Origin: Butyrivibrio sp. LB2008
GTDB taxonomy: Bacteria; Bacillota; Clostridia; Lachnospirales; Lachnospiraceae
Assembly: GCF_000621565.1 (NCBI RefSeq)
Contig: NZ_KK211306.1
Coordinates: forward strand, 87,886 to 151,885
Length of the DNA stretch: 64,000 nt
Direction of reading: 5' to 3'
Position numbers and translations under genes: made by a program. Below the pieces are notes generated by a model, which was not told the DNA's origin, did no database searches, and was given only the letters and a program-made list of their open reading frames with translations. Positions 17,547 to 25,581 of the stretch are shown here, piece after piece (positions within the stretch are counted from its first letter, which is position 1; each line of letters opens with the position of its first letter).

Positions 17547-17720
17547 CATACATTCACTGGTTTCCGCCGCTTTATCTCCACTTCTATTTTCCGTAAAGCA
17601 AAACTTTAAACGTAAAACTTTAAATTCGCATTTCTTTTTTAATCATGACCTCTTGAATCCGACAACTTATTTTACTCACTTCTTACAAATAGTATTTGCT
17701 AAAATAATAGTTGCGATAGA

Positions 17721-18025
17721 TTTCAGTTAAGATATCATGCATTCTTGAACATAAAGTTCAAGAATGCATCAACCAAGCCAATTTGAATCGACTTCGTCGA
17801 TAAGGCTTGGTTGACTCCTGAATCACGTTCTCACGAAATCCGCAGCAAGTGCGGATTTCTGTAATTTCAGTTAAGATATCATACATTCTTGAACATAAAG
17901 TTCAAGAATGCATCAACCAAGCCAATTTGAATCGACTTTGTCGATGAGGCTTGGTTGACTCTTGAATCACTTTCTCACGAAATCCGCAGCAAGTGCGGAT
18001 TTCTGTAATTTCAGTTAAGATATCA
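17721..18025. repeat. Element B, two tandem copies flanked by 18-bp direct repeats
   Basis: Each copy of about 126 bp has three hairpins: GCATTCTTGAAC/GTTCAAGAATGC, AACCAAGCC/GGCTTGGTT around ATCGAC/GTCGAT, and GAAATCCGC/GCGGATTTC. The 18-mer TTTCAGTTAAGATATCAT occurs at 17721, 17865 and 18009, on each side of both copies (144-bp period). The third 18-mer is the native flank of the ACT gene: its final TCAT includes that gene's stop codon. This looks like insertion with duplication of the target. Confidence 0.88.
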
Positions 18026-18388
18026 TACTATTATATACCCTTCAGACGCCAAAACGTCCAACGCTCGCTCAAAGTTTTCTTCTTTCACAAGAATATAATC
18101 CGTGTTATATGTCGACACAGCGAAGATTCCGATTTTATGCTCTGCGAGTATGCCGGACAGCTTTGACATAATGCCAATCAATGAAAAATCAAGAACCCCC
18201 TGAATACGAAAGCCTCTCCAGCCATCATCACGCTCGAGCGTGTTTTGTGGCGCATCCTCCGTTCTGCACACCAATGACAACTCTTCATCAGTCTTACCGA
18301 TAAAGTAGAAAGGGGCATCAATGTTAATATTGGATGACTCTGCCACTTTGCAAACAGTAAGTTTATGCTCAATTCTTTTCAATTCCAT
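18023..18388 (-). CDS. ACT domain-containing protein
   Basis: 121 residues from ATG 18388, with GGAGG about 12 bases upstream. The sequence from about 60 on (GVLDFSLIGIMSKLSGILAE and KIGIFAVSTYNTDYILVKEE) matches the ACT/CASTOR-like small-ligand binding fold, as in the ACT_7 family. The N-terminus (APFYFIGKTDEELSLVCRTE) is also typical. Such proteins bind amino acids; a ligand cannot be named. Its stop lies inside the 18-bp repeat flanking element B. Confidence 0.82.
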   Translation of the reverse strand: MELKRIEHKLTVCKVAESSNINIDAPFYFIGKTDEELSLVCRTEDAPQNTLERDDGWRGFRIQGVLDFSLIGIMSKLSGILAEHKIGIFAVSTYNTDYILVKEENFERALDVLASEGYIIV

Positions 18389-18441
18389 ATGTAATCGTTT
18401 CCTCCATAAACTTAAAATCATAAACTTAAAAATTGCTGTTT

Positions 18442-19332
18442 TTACTTCTTCTTGATCGGAATCCACAGCTCGCAGAATATATCCGGCCTGGTTCCGTCAT
18501 AGTAAAGTTCATAGTCAGTCTCTTCAGAAGCTTCATAGCCCATCTGCGGCAAAAACTCCTTATAGAACTTTACCCAGGTCTTTGCGATGCAGTCGCCGTC
18601 TTCGCCTACACAATCAAATACCACATACGTACCGGGATTGACGTCCCAGATGCGGAAACCTTTTTTCTCCAGATCTGCCTGATCAAACTCTTTGGTATCC
18701 TCATCAATAATGATGCCGATACCGTATTCAAAAGTATCTTTTCCTTCCTTCGTCGGGCTGCAAAGGCCGTATAGGTCGCGCTTCCCGTCCTCTCTCAGCA
18801 TATGTATCGGAGAAAGCATCTGCTTACTGTTGCACTCTCCCCAGAAGTCAGCCACATCGTGGTTGGCTTCGTCGTTGATAATAGCGTTGCTGAACTCCCT
18901 TACCAATGCGATAAACTTCTTTTCCTTTGTCTGAACAATACGATAATCCATACTCTTACCACCTTTCACAGATATAGTAATCGTAAGCGGATTAAAAAGC
19001 ACAAGTTTGCCGGCTTCTTCTCTGGCAGTTTTGGGCGCAACACCATGAAATCTTGTAAAAGCTTTGGTAAAACTTTCCGGTGTCTCATAGCCATACTTCA
19101 TCGCCAGATCGGTGATCTTCGCATCGGTCTCCACGAGCTCTTTTCCCGCCAAAGACAAGCGGCGGTTTCTTATATACGCGTTGGCCGTCAAGCCCGTCAC
19201 GAAACTGAAAGCCCTGTGAAACTCATAGCTCGACGTGTGCACCTGCCTTGCTACATCTTCATAGTTGATCTCCTCGAGAAGATGCTCCTCAATATACGTG
19301 ATGGCTTTTTGTAATGCTTCGATCCATTCCAT
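18442..19332 (-). CDS. AraC-family regulator with GyrI-like effector domain
   Basis: 296 residues from ATG 19332 (GGGAGGA upstream). An AraC double helix-turn-helix occupies about 1-105 (ALQKAITYIEEHLLEEINYE, IRNRRLSLAGKELVETDAKI, GYETPESFTKAFTRFHGVAP). A GyrI-like small-molecule binding domain follows (about 118-296, DYRIVQTKEKKFIALVREFS to YDGTRPDIFCELWIPIKK). This is the Rob/SoxS-plus-effector layout known from many Firmicutes regulators. It is likely to respond to a hydrophobic compound. The ACT gene lies directly downstream. Confidence 0.9.
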   Translation of the reverse strand: MEWIEALQKAITYIEEHLLEEINYEDVARQVHTSSYEFHRAFSFVTGLTANAYIRNRRLSLAGKELVETDAKITDLAMKYGYETPESFTKAFTRFHGVAPKTAREEAGKLVLFNPLTITISVKGGKSMDYRIVQTKEKKFIALVREFSNAIINDEANHDVADFWGECNSKQMLSPIHMLREDGKRDLYGLCSPTKEGKDTFEYGIGIIIDEDTKEFDQADLEKKGFRIWDVNPGTYVVFDCVGEDGDCIAKTWVKFYKEFLPQMGYEASEETDYELYYDGTRPDIFCELWIPIKKK

Positions 19333-19432
19333 GCTTTCGTCCTCCCTCTTACACAATCCATTATGGACGAGATCCGTAATAGGTACATTTCCTCGTTTGC
19401 GAAGATTTGTCAGGTGGCTGTCCTGCTTCTAC

Positions 19433-20059
19433 TTATCTCATATCCTTCAGCACCTCAATCCACTGAGCCAGATTATCTCTCTTCATTTCTTTTAATGCAC
19501 GTAAGTATACGTCAAATGCCATCGGATCATTGTCCTTCATAAATCGCAATGCCTTCTTCGGGCCGTGATAGTATAGATGCTTTATATCAAAATAGATTTC
19601 CAGACTATCCATAAGAAGCCAGTGCCACCTGTAATAGCCTTCCGCATCCTCTCTGACAGTTCTTGCAAGCATCTTTTCGCACCACTTAATTTCTTGCTCT
19701 ATCTCATCATCAGATTTCGCCGAAGTCTGGTCTATATGCTCATTTACTTTTCTTATTAAATTTTCTGCCACTCCGTTCTGATCCTGAATTACAATGCCAT
19801 CAAACACCTGCAGGAACTTCCCCGGATCATACTCGGAAAAAAACTTTTTCTCCGGATAAATCCAGACATCCAAAACAGTATCCACAACTGCGGACGAATC
19901 ATGCTTTTCACAATCACCGGCAATCACAAGCGCATCAAAATCACTGTTCTCATTGGCACTGCCATCTGCATACGATCCGTACTTGATAATTGCAGTAGGA
20001 TTATATGTATTTCTAAGGTACTCCACTATTTTCTGCTCTCTGTTTATAGTCATATCCAT
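19433..20059 (-). CDS. Nucleotidyltransferase domain protein
   Basis: About 208 residues; three ATGs lie close together (20053, 20059, 20065), and 20059 fits the GAAGG site best. The polymerase-beta-type motif is IIKYGSYADGSANENSDFDA (Gly-Ser, then DxD). The C-terminal half is helical (WHWLLMDSLEIYFDIKHLYY), as in aminoglycoside adenylyltransferase-like proteins with a helical substrate domain. Whether it modifies a drug or a nucleic acid end cannot be told. Confidence 0.82.
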   Translation of the reverse strand: MDMTINREQKIVEYLRNTYNPTAIIKYGSYADGSANENSDFDALVIAGDCEKHDSSAVVDTVLDVWIYPEKKFFSEYDPGKFLQVFDGIVIQDQNGVAENLIRKVNEHIDQTSAKSDDEIEQEIKWCEKMLARTVREDAEGYYRWHWLLMDSLEIYFDIKHLYYHGPKKALRFMKDNDPMAFDVYLRALKEMKRDNLAQWIEVLKDMR

Positions 20060-20177
20060 AGTCATCACCTTCGTAAAAAAATTTATGGCGCCTCATCTGT
20101 ACCGGTTTTAGCGCCGATTCTTCAATGTCCCTATATATTGCAGCGAGTTTTCGGCGGAATTTATAAATTTGCATTTT

Positions 20178-20598
20178 TCGCTGCCATAATTAAAGCCAAT
20201 ACTTGCTTTTCAACAGCGATTATTATAAAACTGTTTTTTCCCGCTGCCATAATCAAGACACAAGCTTGCTTTTCGACAGCGGATTTTTGTAAAACTATAT
20301 TTCCCGCTGTCACAATCAAGGCACAAGCCTACTTTTCGACAGCGGATTTTTGTAAAACTATATTTCCCGCTGTCACAATCAAGACACAAGCTTGCTTTTC
20401 GACAGCGGATTTTTGTAAAACTATATTTCCCGCTGTCACAATCAAGGCACAAGCCTACTTTTCGACAGCGGATTTTTGTAAAACTATATTTCCCGCTGTC
20501 ACGATCAAGACACATGCCTACTTTTCGACAACGGATTTTTGTAAAACTATATTTCCCGCTGTCACGATCAAGGCGCAAGTACTCTTCTCGACAGCAGG
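20178..20598. repeat. 63-bp tandem hairpin array (CCGCTGTC family)
   Basis: Seven units start at 20178, 20241, 20304, 20367, 20430, 20493 and 20556, exactly 63 bp apart. Arms CCGCTGTC/GACAGCGG enclose a 26-nt loop. Inner loop types alternate (AAGACACAAGCTTGC versus AAGGCACAAGCCTAC), so a 126-bp dimer is the repeat of higher order. The first two units and the last two are degenerate. Because 63 is a multiple of three, both strands have long open frames with 21-residue repeats, but no ribosome site precedes them. Confidence 0.92.
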
Positions 20599-20697
20599 AA
20601 TCATATATTTACTTATTTCCACCGTTTATTCGCCGATTTCCTTTTTAATCATGCACCCGGCAATCTTACTTTAATATTGCCTATAATCAAACTAAAT

Positions 20698-21192
20698 TTA
20701 CTTTCTCACCCCAAAATTCAATATTCCATTTATTGTGTGAATTAAAAAGAACGGGCCTGTTGCTCCAACCAATAGATAATTGCTCTTCCACAATCCAAAG
20801 AAAAGATAGTACAAAGGAACCGCCGCGAATTGGCTTAATACTATCAACCATCCACGTTGATATCCGCTGTAATAAAATGCCCATCCCACAAAGTTCATCA
20901 GTATCATTAGAATGGTTAAGCAGAAAAAGATTTTTTCTCTTGCAGATGCTATCGAAAAAATTTTCACATCATCCCTCACGATCAGCATCAGCAAAATCAT
21001 GCACAGAAATCCAAATATACCCTGAACCGTTTCAATACATTTAATCTCATTTTGCATGTTCATTATCGGATTGGATGCAGGTTTTATCAACGGCATTATC
21101 ATATACGGAATCTCCTGTATACAAAACGCCGCAACGCCTATAAGCGATATTCCCAGATAGTAATTTTTAAACAAGTGTATGAATTTCAACAT
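20698..21192 (-). CDS. Small integral membrane protein
   Basis: 164 residues with about five hydrophobic segments (YYLGISLIGVAAFCI, TVQGIFGFLCMILLMLIV, FFCLTILMILMNFVGWAFYY, WLIVLSQFAAVPLYYLFFGL, and a last one near the C-terminus). It starts at ATG 21192 with AGAGGA seven bases upstream. I do not recognise the family. The 63-bp array lies directly downstream and an unexplained structured stretch upstream. Confidence 0.78.
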   Translation of the reverse strand: MLKFIHLFKNYYLGISLIGVAAFCIQEIPYMIMPLIKPASNPIMNMQNEIKCIETVQGIFGFLCMILLMLIVRDDVKIFSIASAREKIFFCLTILMILMNFVGWAFYYSGYQRGWLIVLSQFAAVPLYYLFFGLWKSNYLLVGATGPFFLIHTINGILNFGVRK

Positions 21193-21289
21193 GGTTGTCC
21201 TCTTTCATATTCTATAAAGGTCTTATTCTTTATCTATTATTTTTAGTGGCTCATGTTCTCTTCCAGAACAAAACAGTTATATCGCCTCC

Positions 21290-21465
21290 AGAACATTTGC
21301 TTATTATAATTATTACTTGGTGCCACCAGTAATTACGGTAGGCGGTTAGTCCTTCAATCGGAGGACTGTGACCTCCGTTAATCATAGAAATCTCTCATGA
21401 GAAATCTTTGTTGGAGGAACTTGCTTATGCTCACCATCACCGCACAGTATCGTCAAACCAATGTT
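21290..21465. other. Structured intergenic stretch, possible insertion-sequence remnant
   Basis: Contains clustered small inverted repeats: GTCCT/AGGAC, overlapping GGAGG/CCTCC, and an imperfect AGAAATCTC/GAGAAATCT direct-inverted pair. A good plus-strand ribosome site (GGAGGAACTTGCTT) precedes ATG 21428, whose frame reads MLTITAQYRQTNVMLLY and stops at once, overlapping the end of the next minus gene. This could be the end of a lost IS200/IS605-like element. I cannot confirm that. Confidence 0.35.
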
Positions 21466-21862
21466 ATGCTTTTATATTAGATTTATTATGTCGTAAATAT
21501 CCCCTAATCAGCTCTATATCTTTATGGTCTTTTTCTCGTCCCAGTTCCTTCTTCATCTCAAGTAGTCCCGCAATCGTGATAACCGGAATACCTTCAACCT
21601 GTGTAACCGTATCATTTATCCAGTTTTCAAAAATCTCGATATGATCACTATATTCGAAATGTCTGTTACCACTTTCAGTAAGCCTGAAAGAAAAACCATC
21701 ATTTTCTAATCTGTCTGCCATCTTTCGATTACATCCAAGATCGATATCTGATGTCTGTTCCTTAATTCCATATAATGCCATTGCACTACCGGCAAGCACC
21801 CAATAATCTTCTCTGCTATACGGAAATGCTTCTAATTCTTTTATTATTTCTGCTTTATCCAT
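21464..21862 (-). CDS. Nucleotidyltransferase-fold protein (minimal, AbiEii-like)
   Basis: 132 residues from ATG 21862; a GTG six bases earlier is in frame. It has VLAGSAMALYGIKEQTSDID with the Gly-Ser and the DxD pair of the nucleotidyltransferase superfamily, then ITIAGLLEMKKELGREKDHK, a motif seen in stand-alone AbiEii/minimal nucleotidyltransferase antitoxin-toxin proteins. No HEPN partner is seen next to it. Function (toxin-like or tRNA-modifying) is unproven. Confidence 0.75.
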   Translation of the reverse strand: MDKAEIIKELEAFPYSREDYWVLAGSAMALYGIKEQTSDIDLGCNRKMADRLENDGFSFRLTESGNRHFEYSDHIEIFENWINDTVTQVEGIPVITIAGLLEMKKELGREKDHKDIELIRGYLRHNKSNIKA

Positions 21863-21908
21863 TGTCACCTGCTGCCGCTATTTCCGGCGGAATTATAGTA
21901 GTTTCTCA

Positions 21909-22079
21909 TTAACAATCAAGGAATATACCGACTTCGGAAAAAGGATTCGCTATCAGGCCTGTTTCACGGTCAACATTGTACCTAAGTTCAGTATATTTCT
22001 CTATTTCTTCATTTAAAGAATTAATTAAATAGCACTCATATAGTGTCCTTTTCCATCTATCTTCCGCATTTGTAATCAC
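21909..22079 (-). pseudogene. C-terminal fragment of an unrecognised gene
   Basis: A 56-residue open frame from GTG 22079 to 21909 with coding-like sequence: DRWKRTLYECYLINSLNEE, then YTELRYNVDRETGLIANPFS. It has no ribosome site. A stop lies just upstream, and the neighbouring frame runs on into similar sequence (AYTVKLM), so it is probably the tail of a lost gene. Family unknown. Confidence 0.4.
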
Positions 22080-22110
22080 ACATCAACTTCACGGTATAAG
22101 CTTAGTTGCA

Positions 22111-22872
22111 TTATCTTTTTCTGACAGTATAAATGTATCTTGCCATCTTCTTTGCAAACAGATCAAAAGATTCCGTCGCACAGTCTGTCTGCGCCATCAG
22201 CATATCAAACCACTCGGTGCTGCCTTCTTCCCTGAAGGCCTTTTGGTACAATAATGCCGTTTCTCTCTTCTTTCTCAGAAGATCATAAGTCTCTTTTGTA
22301 ATGTCTTCCACTTCATATGGGATTCCGTTCTTTTGTAATGCTCTTGCAAGGATAGTCGTATCCTTATTATCTGTCTTAGGCATTACATCACCTTCCTGAT
22401 AGCATATAAAAAATACGCCGCTTTTCTTCAGCCACCCGATTGCCTGTAATAAGAACTTTTCCATATCTGGTGCAAAATACATTGTGTCCATGGAAGTTAT
22501 TACATCAAACTGCTCCGGCGGATAATCAATCTCCCCTATACTTCCAATGCGAAACTCCGCATTTGTTCTAAATAGTTTTCTTGCGGTATTTATAGCATTC
22601 GCAGAATAATCAAATCCGTGTATGTACGCATTTGTTCTTTTTTGCAGATACCCCAACATCTTTCCGTTTCCGCATCCCACATCAAGCATATGACTCTCCC
22701 GGCCTGTCGGAATATGCTCGACAATTCTGTCTATCTGCTTAATATCGCTGAACCCATCCTGCGAAAAATCATCTCCGAATGCATCCTTACAGAAATATCT
22801 GAATGCATCGGAGTGTTCCGCCATTTCATAAAAATGCTCATATTCATTGTAAAATAACTTATCGCCGCTCAT
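22111..22872 (-). CDS. Class I SAM-dependent methyltransferase
   Basis: 253 residues. The SAM-binding motif I is MLDVGCGNGKMLG (62-74), followed by IHGFDYSANAINTARKLF (motif post I) and FDVITSMDTMYFAPDMEKFL. The C-terminal region (ETYDLLRKKRETALLYQKAF) is helical and probably sets substrate choice. Small molecule rather than macromolecule methylation is likely by family. The start codon ATG 22872 lacks a strong Shine-Dalgarno. Confidence 0.88.
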   Translation of the reverse strand: MSGDKLFYNEYEHFYEMAEHSDAFRYFCKDAFGDDFSQDGFSDIKQIDRIVEHIPTGRESHMLDVGCGNGKMLGYLQKRTNAYIHGFDYSANAINTARKLFRTNAEFRIGSIGEIDYPPEQFDVITSMDTMYFAPDMEKFLLQAIGWLKKSGVFFICYQEGDVMPKTDNKDTTILARALQKNGIPYEVEDITKETYDLLRKKRETALLYQKAFREEGSTEWFDMLMAQTDCATESFDLFAKKMARYIYTVRKR

Positions 22873-22897
22873 GTCTCAGTACTTTCCCGAATCATTC

Positions 22898-23227
22898 TTA
22901 CATCGCCTCTATCTTAATCCCCAATTGTCCAATCTGATTTTGGACTTCATTCAGAAACTTCTCACAATTCTCAGTTACAGAGTACTTGAAGTAAATCTCT
23001 ATTACTGCAAAAGAGAATTGTTCATTTGGATAGGTCGCCTCATATTGCCTTGACTCAAGATAAGAAATGTAAGCATTAATCTTATCTTGCAGAAGATTAA
23101 GATGCTCAAACTCACTTAATGCATCCTCCCCCTCCCATAACAAATGATCTGTCAGCAAAAGAACTATCGCGTTTCTCTCCTTATCTATTGCTATTCCGTC
23201 AATTATGTTTGGATTGTCTATTGCCAT
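22898..23227 (-). CDS. DUF6572-like hypothetical protein
   Basis: 109 residues. It reads MAIDNPNIIDGIAIDKERNA, then IVLLLTDHLLW and HLNLLQDKINAYISYLESRQ, the pattern I associate with DUF6572 proteins (often in toxin-immunity neighbourhoods). Its ATG overlaps the last codons of the truncated NUDIX gene (10 bases), so translation is coupled to that remnant. Function is unknown. Confidence 0.75.
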   Translation of the reverse strand: MAIDNPNIIDGIAIDKERNAIVLLLTDHLLWEGEDALSEFEHLNLLQDKINAYISYLESRQYEATYPNEQFSFAVIEIYFKYSVTENCEKFLNEVQNQIGQLGIKIEAM

Positions 23228-23562
23228 ATCATTTTCTCCTCTAATTCAGATTTGCACCCTGTTTCTTCTATAGCCTCTCTTTTAGCCGCATCTTCATTTG
23301 ATTCACCATACTCAATCCTTCCTGCGGGCACTTCCCATTCAAGGCGGCCTACAGTGTATCTTCTGTTCTGAATAAGAAGAATGTTATCTTCCTCATCAAA
23401 AATAACAATTGCAACAGCCTTCTTCGGATAATGAATCTGATAATAATTTTCTGTTATTTGCCCGCTTGGTTGGGCCACTCTGTCAGAATATAAACATACA
23501 TGTTCGCTTTCATATATAGTTGTTCGACCTAGTCGCTTTGGCATAAGTTCTTCATTCTGCAT
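23218..23562 (-). CDS. NUDIX hydrolase, C-terminally truncated
   Basis: 114 residues, in which the NUDIX box is intact: GRIEYGESNEDAAKREAIEE followed by TGC. It begins like ADP-ribose pyrophosphatases (ESEHVCLYSDRVAQPSG, NYYQIHYPKKAVAIVIFD). Such enzymes are normally about 170-190 residues; this one stops 12 residues past the box, exactly where the DUF6572 start codon lies. The C-terminal half of the fold is missing, so activity is doubtful. The junction suggests a deletion that fused two genes. Confidence 0.75.
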   Translation of the reverse strand: MQNEELMPKRLGRTTIYESEHVCLYSDRVAQPSGQITENYYQIHYPKKAVAIVIFDEEDNILLIQNRRYTVGRLEWEVPAGRIEYGESNEDAAKREAIEETGCKSELEEKMIWQ

Positions 23563-23627
23563 TTTCTAATCCCTTTCTGAAGGATAGTGCACTCTTAGCT
23601 CCTTTATGCATCCTCCTCATACAAGCA

Positions 23628-23674
23628 CAGAAAAAGAGGCTTTTCAAAGAATCCACTTCAAAAAGTCTCTTTTC
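23628..23674 (-). terminator. Intrinsic terminator after the Rpn remnant
   Basis: On the minus strand, AAAAGAGACTTTT pairs with GAAAAGCCTCTTTT across about 15 nt and ends in a T-run. It lies directly downstream of the stop at 23678. Confidence 0.6.
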
Positions 23675-23677
23675 GCT

Positions 23678-24169
23678 TTAGTTTTTCTTTTTTGATGCTA
23701 CATATTCATCAAACAAATCTTTTCTATACTTTGAATCTTTATTTGCCTTTTGAACATCTGAAGCTCTATTGTTTTCAAACAGCCAATCATAAAGTTCTGT
23801 AATGTCTTTCTCACACTTATCATAGCCCTTATCATAGCCGGCTTTAACACCATCCTCATAACTCTCTTCCTGTATAACCTGAAGATGTCTCTCAGCACTA
23901 TATCCTAAAACACCCATCTCAACGACCTCCTCTTTATTCTCAAGCAAGAAATCTTTAAGAATGTCCTCAGAAATACACTCATCTATTGCTCTTGATATCG
24001 CTGAGCTAATGACCTCTTTCTGAGTAATGTCATTCATGTCGATAATATCGTTCATTTCTTTGTTTCTTTCTTTAGCTTCTTTAATACATTTTCGCACTTT
24101 CGATACAAAAATGGAATACTCTTTGAGGGTTTTACAGTCCTCCATTCCTTGTTTAACAAATCTTCCCAA
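23678..24169 (-). pseudogene. Rpn-family nuclease, C-terminal remnant
   Basis: About 163 residues in frame from 24169 (TTG, no ribosome site); the frame opens right after the preceding gene's stop. The text EYSIFVSKVRKCIKEAKERN, DECISEDILKDFLLENKEEV and EESYEDGVKAGYDKGYDK matches the C-terminal part of Rpn/PD-(D/E)XK recombination-promoting nucleases, which are about 300 residues. The catalytic N-terminal domain is missing, so this is a 5'-truncated remnant, although the frame is still open. Confidence 0.7.
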
Positions 24170-24184
24170 AATCTCAACTGGTGA

Positions 24185-24703
24185 CTAATCATTGTTAAGG
24201 ATTGAATTTATCGCACTTTCATAATCTTTGTCTATAACAATCTGATCCTGCTGAAATCTACCGAGATACTCACTGTTTGCTTCTTTTATCCATCTAACGG
24301 TACAATCCGAATCATCGAATCTTGCTTCTATGTCAGATCCATGTTTTACAATATCCGCAAAATGTTTCTCGATATACTCATCAGTCATGACAAGACATAT
24401 AAACTTTATCTCTGATAAATACTCTTCACCAAACCATGTTCTCCAGTCTTCTGGGACATAGCATCCTTCAACAATGAGATTCTGCTTGTTTTCTATGGCA
24501 GTTTTTATCATTTCACTGACTATCGGCCAAAGATAACCCGTAAGCTCTTTATCATCACATGGTGTAAGTTCCGTGTTGCCACTTCTTATTAAACCCATTT
24601 TCAAATGATCTATAGACAAATAAGGATATTTGTATTTTTCAAGCAGCTTCTGCGCAAGAACTGTTTTACCGGTATGAGATGCACCTGTTATCAATATAAT
24701 CAT
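24185..24703 (-). CDS. P-loop kinase-like protein (zeta-toxin/AAA type)
   Basis: 172 residues from ATG 24703, with GGAG ten bases upstream. Walker A is ILITGASHTGKT at the N-terminus, followed by YLSIDHLKMGLIRSG and NLIVEGCYVPEDWRTWF, typical of small nucleoside/2-phosphoglycerate kinase-like proteins. A lid-like region DIEARFDDSDCTVRWIKEAN follows. The substrate is unknown. It could phosphorylate a small molecule or act like a zeta toxin; no antitoxin is seen. Confidence 0.78.
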   Translation of the reverse strand: MIILITGASHTGKTVLAQKLLEKYKYPYLSIDHLKMGLIRSGNTELTPCDDKELTGYLWPIVSEMIKTAIENKQNLIVEGCYVPEDWRTWFGEEYLSEIKFICLVMTDEYIEKHFADIVKHGSDIEARFDDSDCTVRWIKEANSEYLGRFQQDQIVIDKDYESAINSILNND

Positions 24704-24751
24704 TTTGATAAGGCTCCAATCCATTTTTAAAATAATGACATCTTAAATGAA

Positions 24752-24885
24752 ATTACAGAAATCCGCACTAGCTGCGGATTTCGTGAGAAAGTGATTCAAG
24801 AGTCAACCAAGCCCCATCGACGAAGTCGATTTTAATTGGCTTGGTTGATGCATTCTTGAACTTCATGTTCAAGAATGCATAGAAA
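24752..24885. repeat. Element B, single copy in the opposite orientation
   Basis: The reverse complement of the 17721 copies: GAAATCCGC/GCGGATTTC, GTCAACCAAGCC with ATCGAC/GTCGAT, then GCATTCTTGAAC/GTTCAAGAATGC. The stop codon of the P-loop kinase fragment lies in its outer arm, so its insertion or a linked deletion cut that gene. No 18-bp flanking duplication is seen here. Confidence 0.85.
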
Positions 24886-24988
24886 TTTGATTTTGATAAG
24901 TGACCATTCCGGGACTCTTTTCAGCAATGCACTTCCCCGTATCCGTTTTTCCAACGCCCATGGGGCCGTTGATGAGATATACTTTCAT
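24869..24988 (-). pseudogene. P-loop kinase, N-terminal fragment cut by element B
   Basis: Only 39 residues: MKVYLINGPMGVGKTDTGKC followed by IAEKSPGMVTYQN, then element-derived codons and a stop. The Walker A GPMGVGKT and the MKVYLINGP start are those of small AAA/shikimate-kinase-like ATPases of about 170-190 residues. The ATG overlaps the stop of the upstream NUDIX gene (ATGA), so it was the second gene of an operon. The rest of the gene is not found on the far side of the element. Confidence 0.78.
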
Positions 24989-25554
24989 ATCCGATTACTC
25001 CCAGCAGCATATTTCCGAATCATCTCCAGTCCTCCCATTGGAACGCAGAATCTATCATCACGCGGCGGCAAACATGCCTTATAAACTTCTTCCAAATCAA
25101 ACCACTCGACGCTTTCAAGCTCCTCTTTTTGAACCACAAGCTTGCTTATATCAACCTTCTCTTCATAGACATAAACAAAGGCAATCTCACTGTCTTTGAA
25201 CATCTTGCCATGGAATTCTTTTTCAAATCCGATAAAAAAAGTTCCCACAAAATGCAGCTGTTCTGCCAAAGCCTCAATTCCAAGTTCTTCCGACAATTCT
25301 CTTAATGCGGATTCAAGTGGCTCATCTCCCGCCTGGATATGTCCTGCAGAAGAAGTGTCGTATTTTCCAGGAAAAGAATCCTTATTCAGCGCCCTCTTTT
25401 GCAATAAAACTTCTTTCTTCCCTTCATTGTCACGAATAACCCAAATATGCGCAGTCCTGTGCCTGATTCCCTTTGCATGGGCTTCGGAGCGGGAAACTGT
25501 CTCGCCTGTAGGATTGCCGTTTTCGTCAACTATATCAAATAATTCTTCTGCCAT
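24985..25554 (-). CDS. NUDIX hydrolase, IPP isomerase-like/YfcD type
   Basis: 189 residues from ATG 25554 (GGAG five bases upstream). It begins MAEELFDIVDENGNPTGETV, the YfcD-like opening, followed by HRTAHIWVIRD and the NUDIX box GHIQAGDEPLESALRELSEE with LGI. These enzymes hydrolyse nucleoside diphosphate derivatives, though exact substrates vary. The length is normal. The truncated P-loop kinase follows with a four-base overlap. Confidence 0.9.
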   Translation of the reverse strand: MAEELFDIVDENGNPTGETVSRSEAHAKGIRHRTAHIWVIRDNEGKKEVLLQKRALNKDSFPGKYDTSSAGHIQAGDEPLESALRELSEELGIEALAEQLHFVGTFFIGFEKEFHGKMFKDSEIAFVYVYEEKVDISKLVVQKEELESVEWFDLEEVYKACLPPRDDRFCVPMGGLEMIRKYAAGSNRI

Positions 25555-25581
25555 TTCTTCTCCGTCCTTATAAAATCGAAC

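Noticed and set aside
20210-20578. Minus-strand 122-residue frame made of 21-residue repeats (DSGKYSFTKIRCRK), and the matching plus-strand frame
   Set aside because: 63 bp is a multiple of three, so all frames without a stop in the unit stay open. There is no ribosome site, and the end units degrade without regard to codon position.
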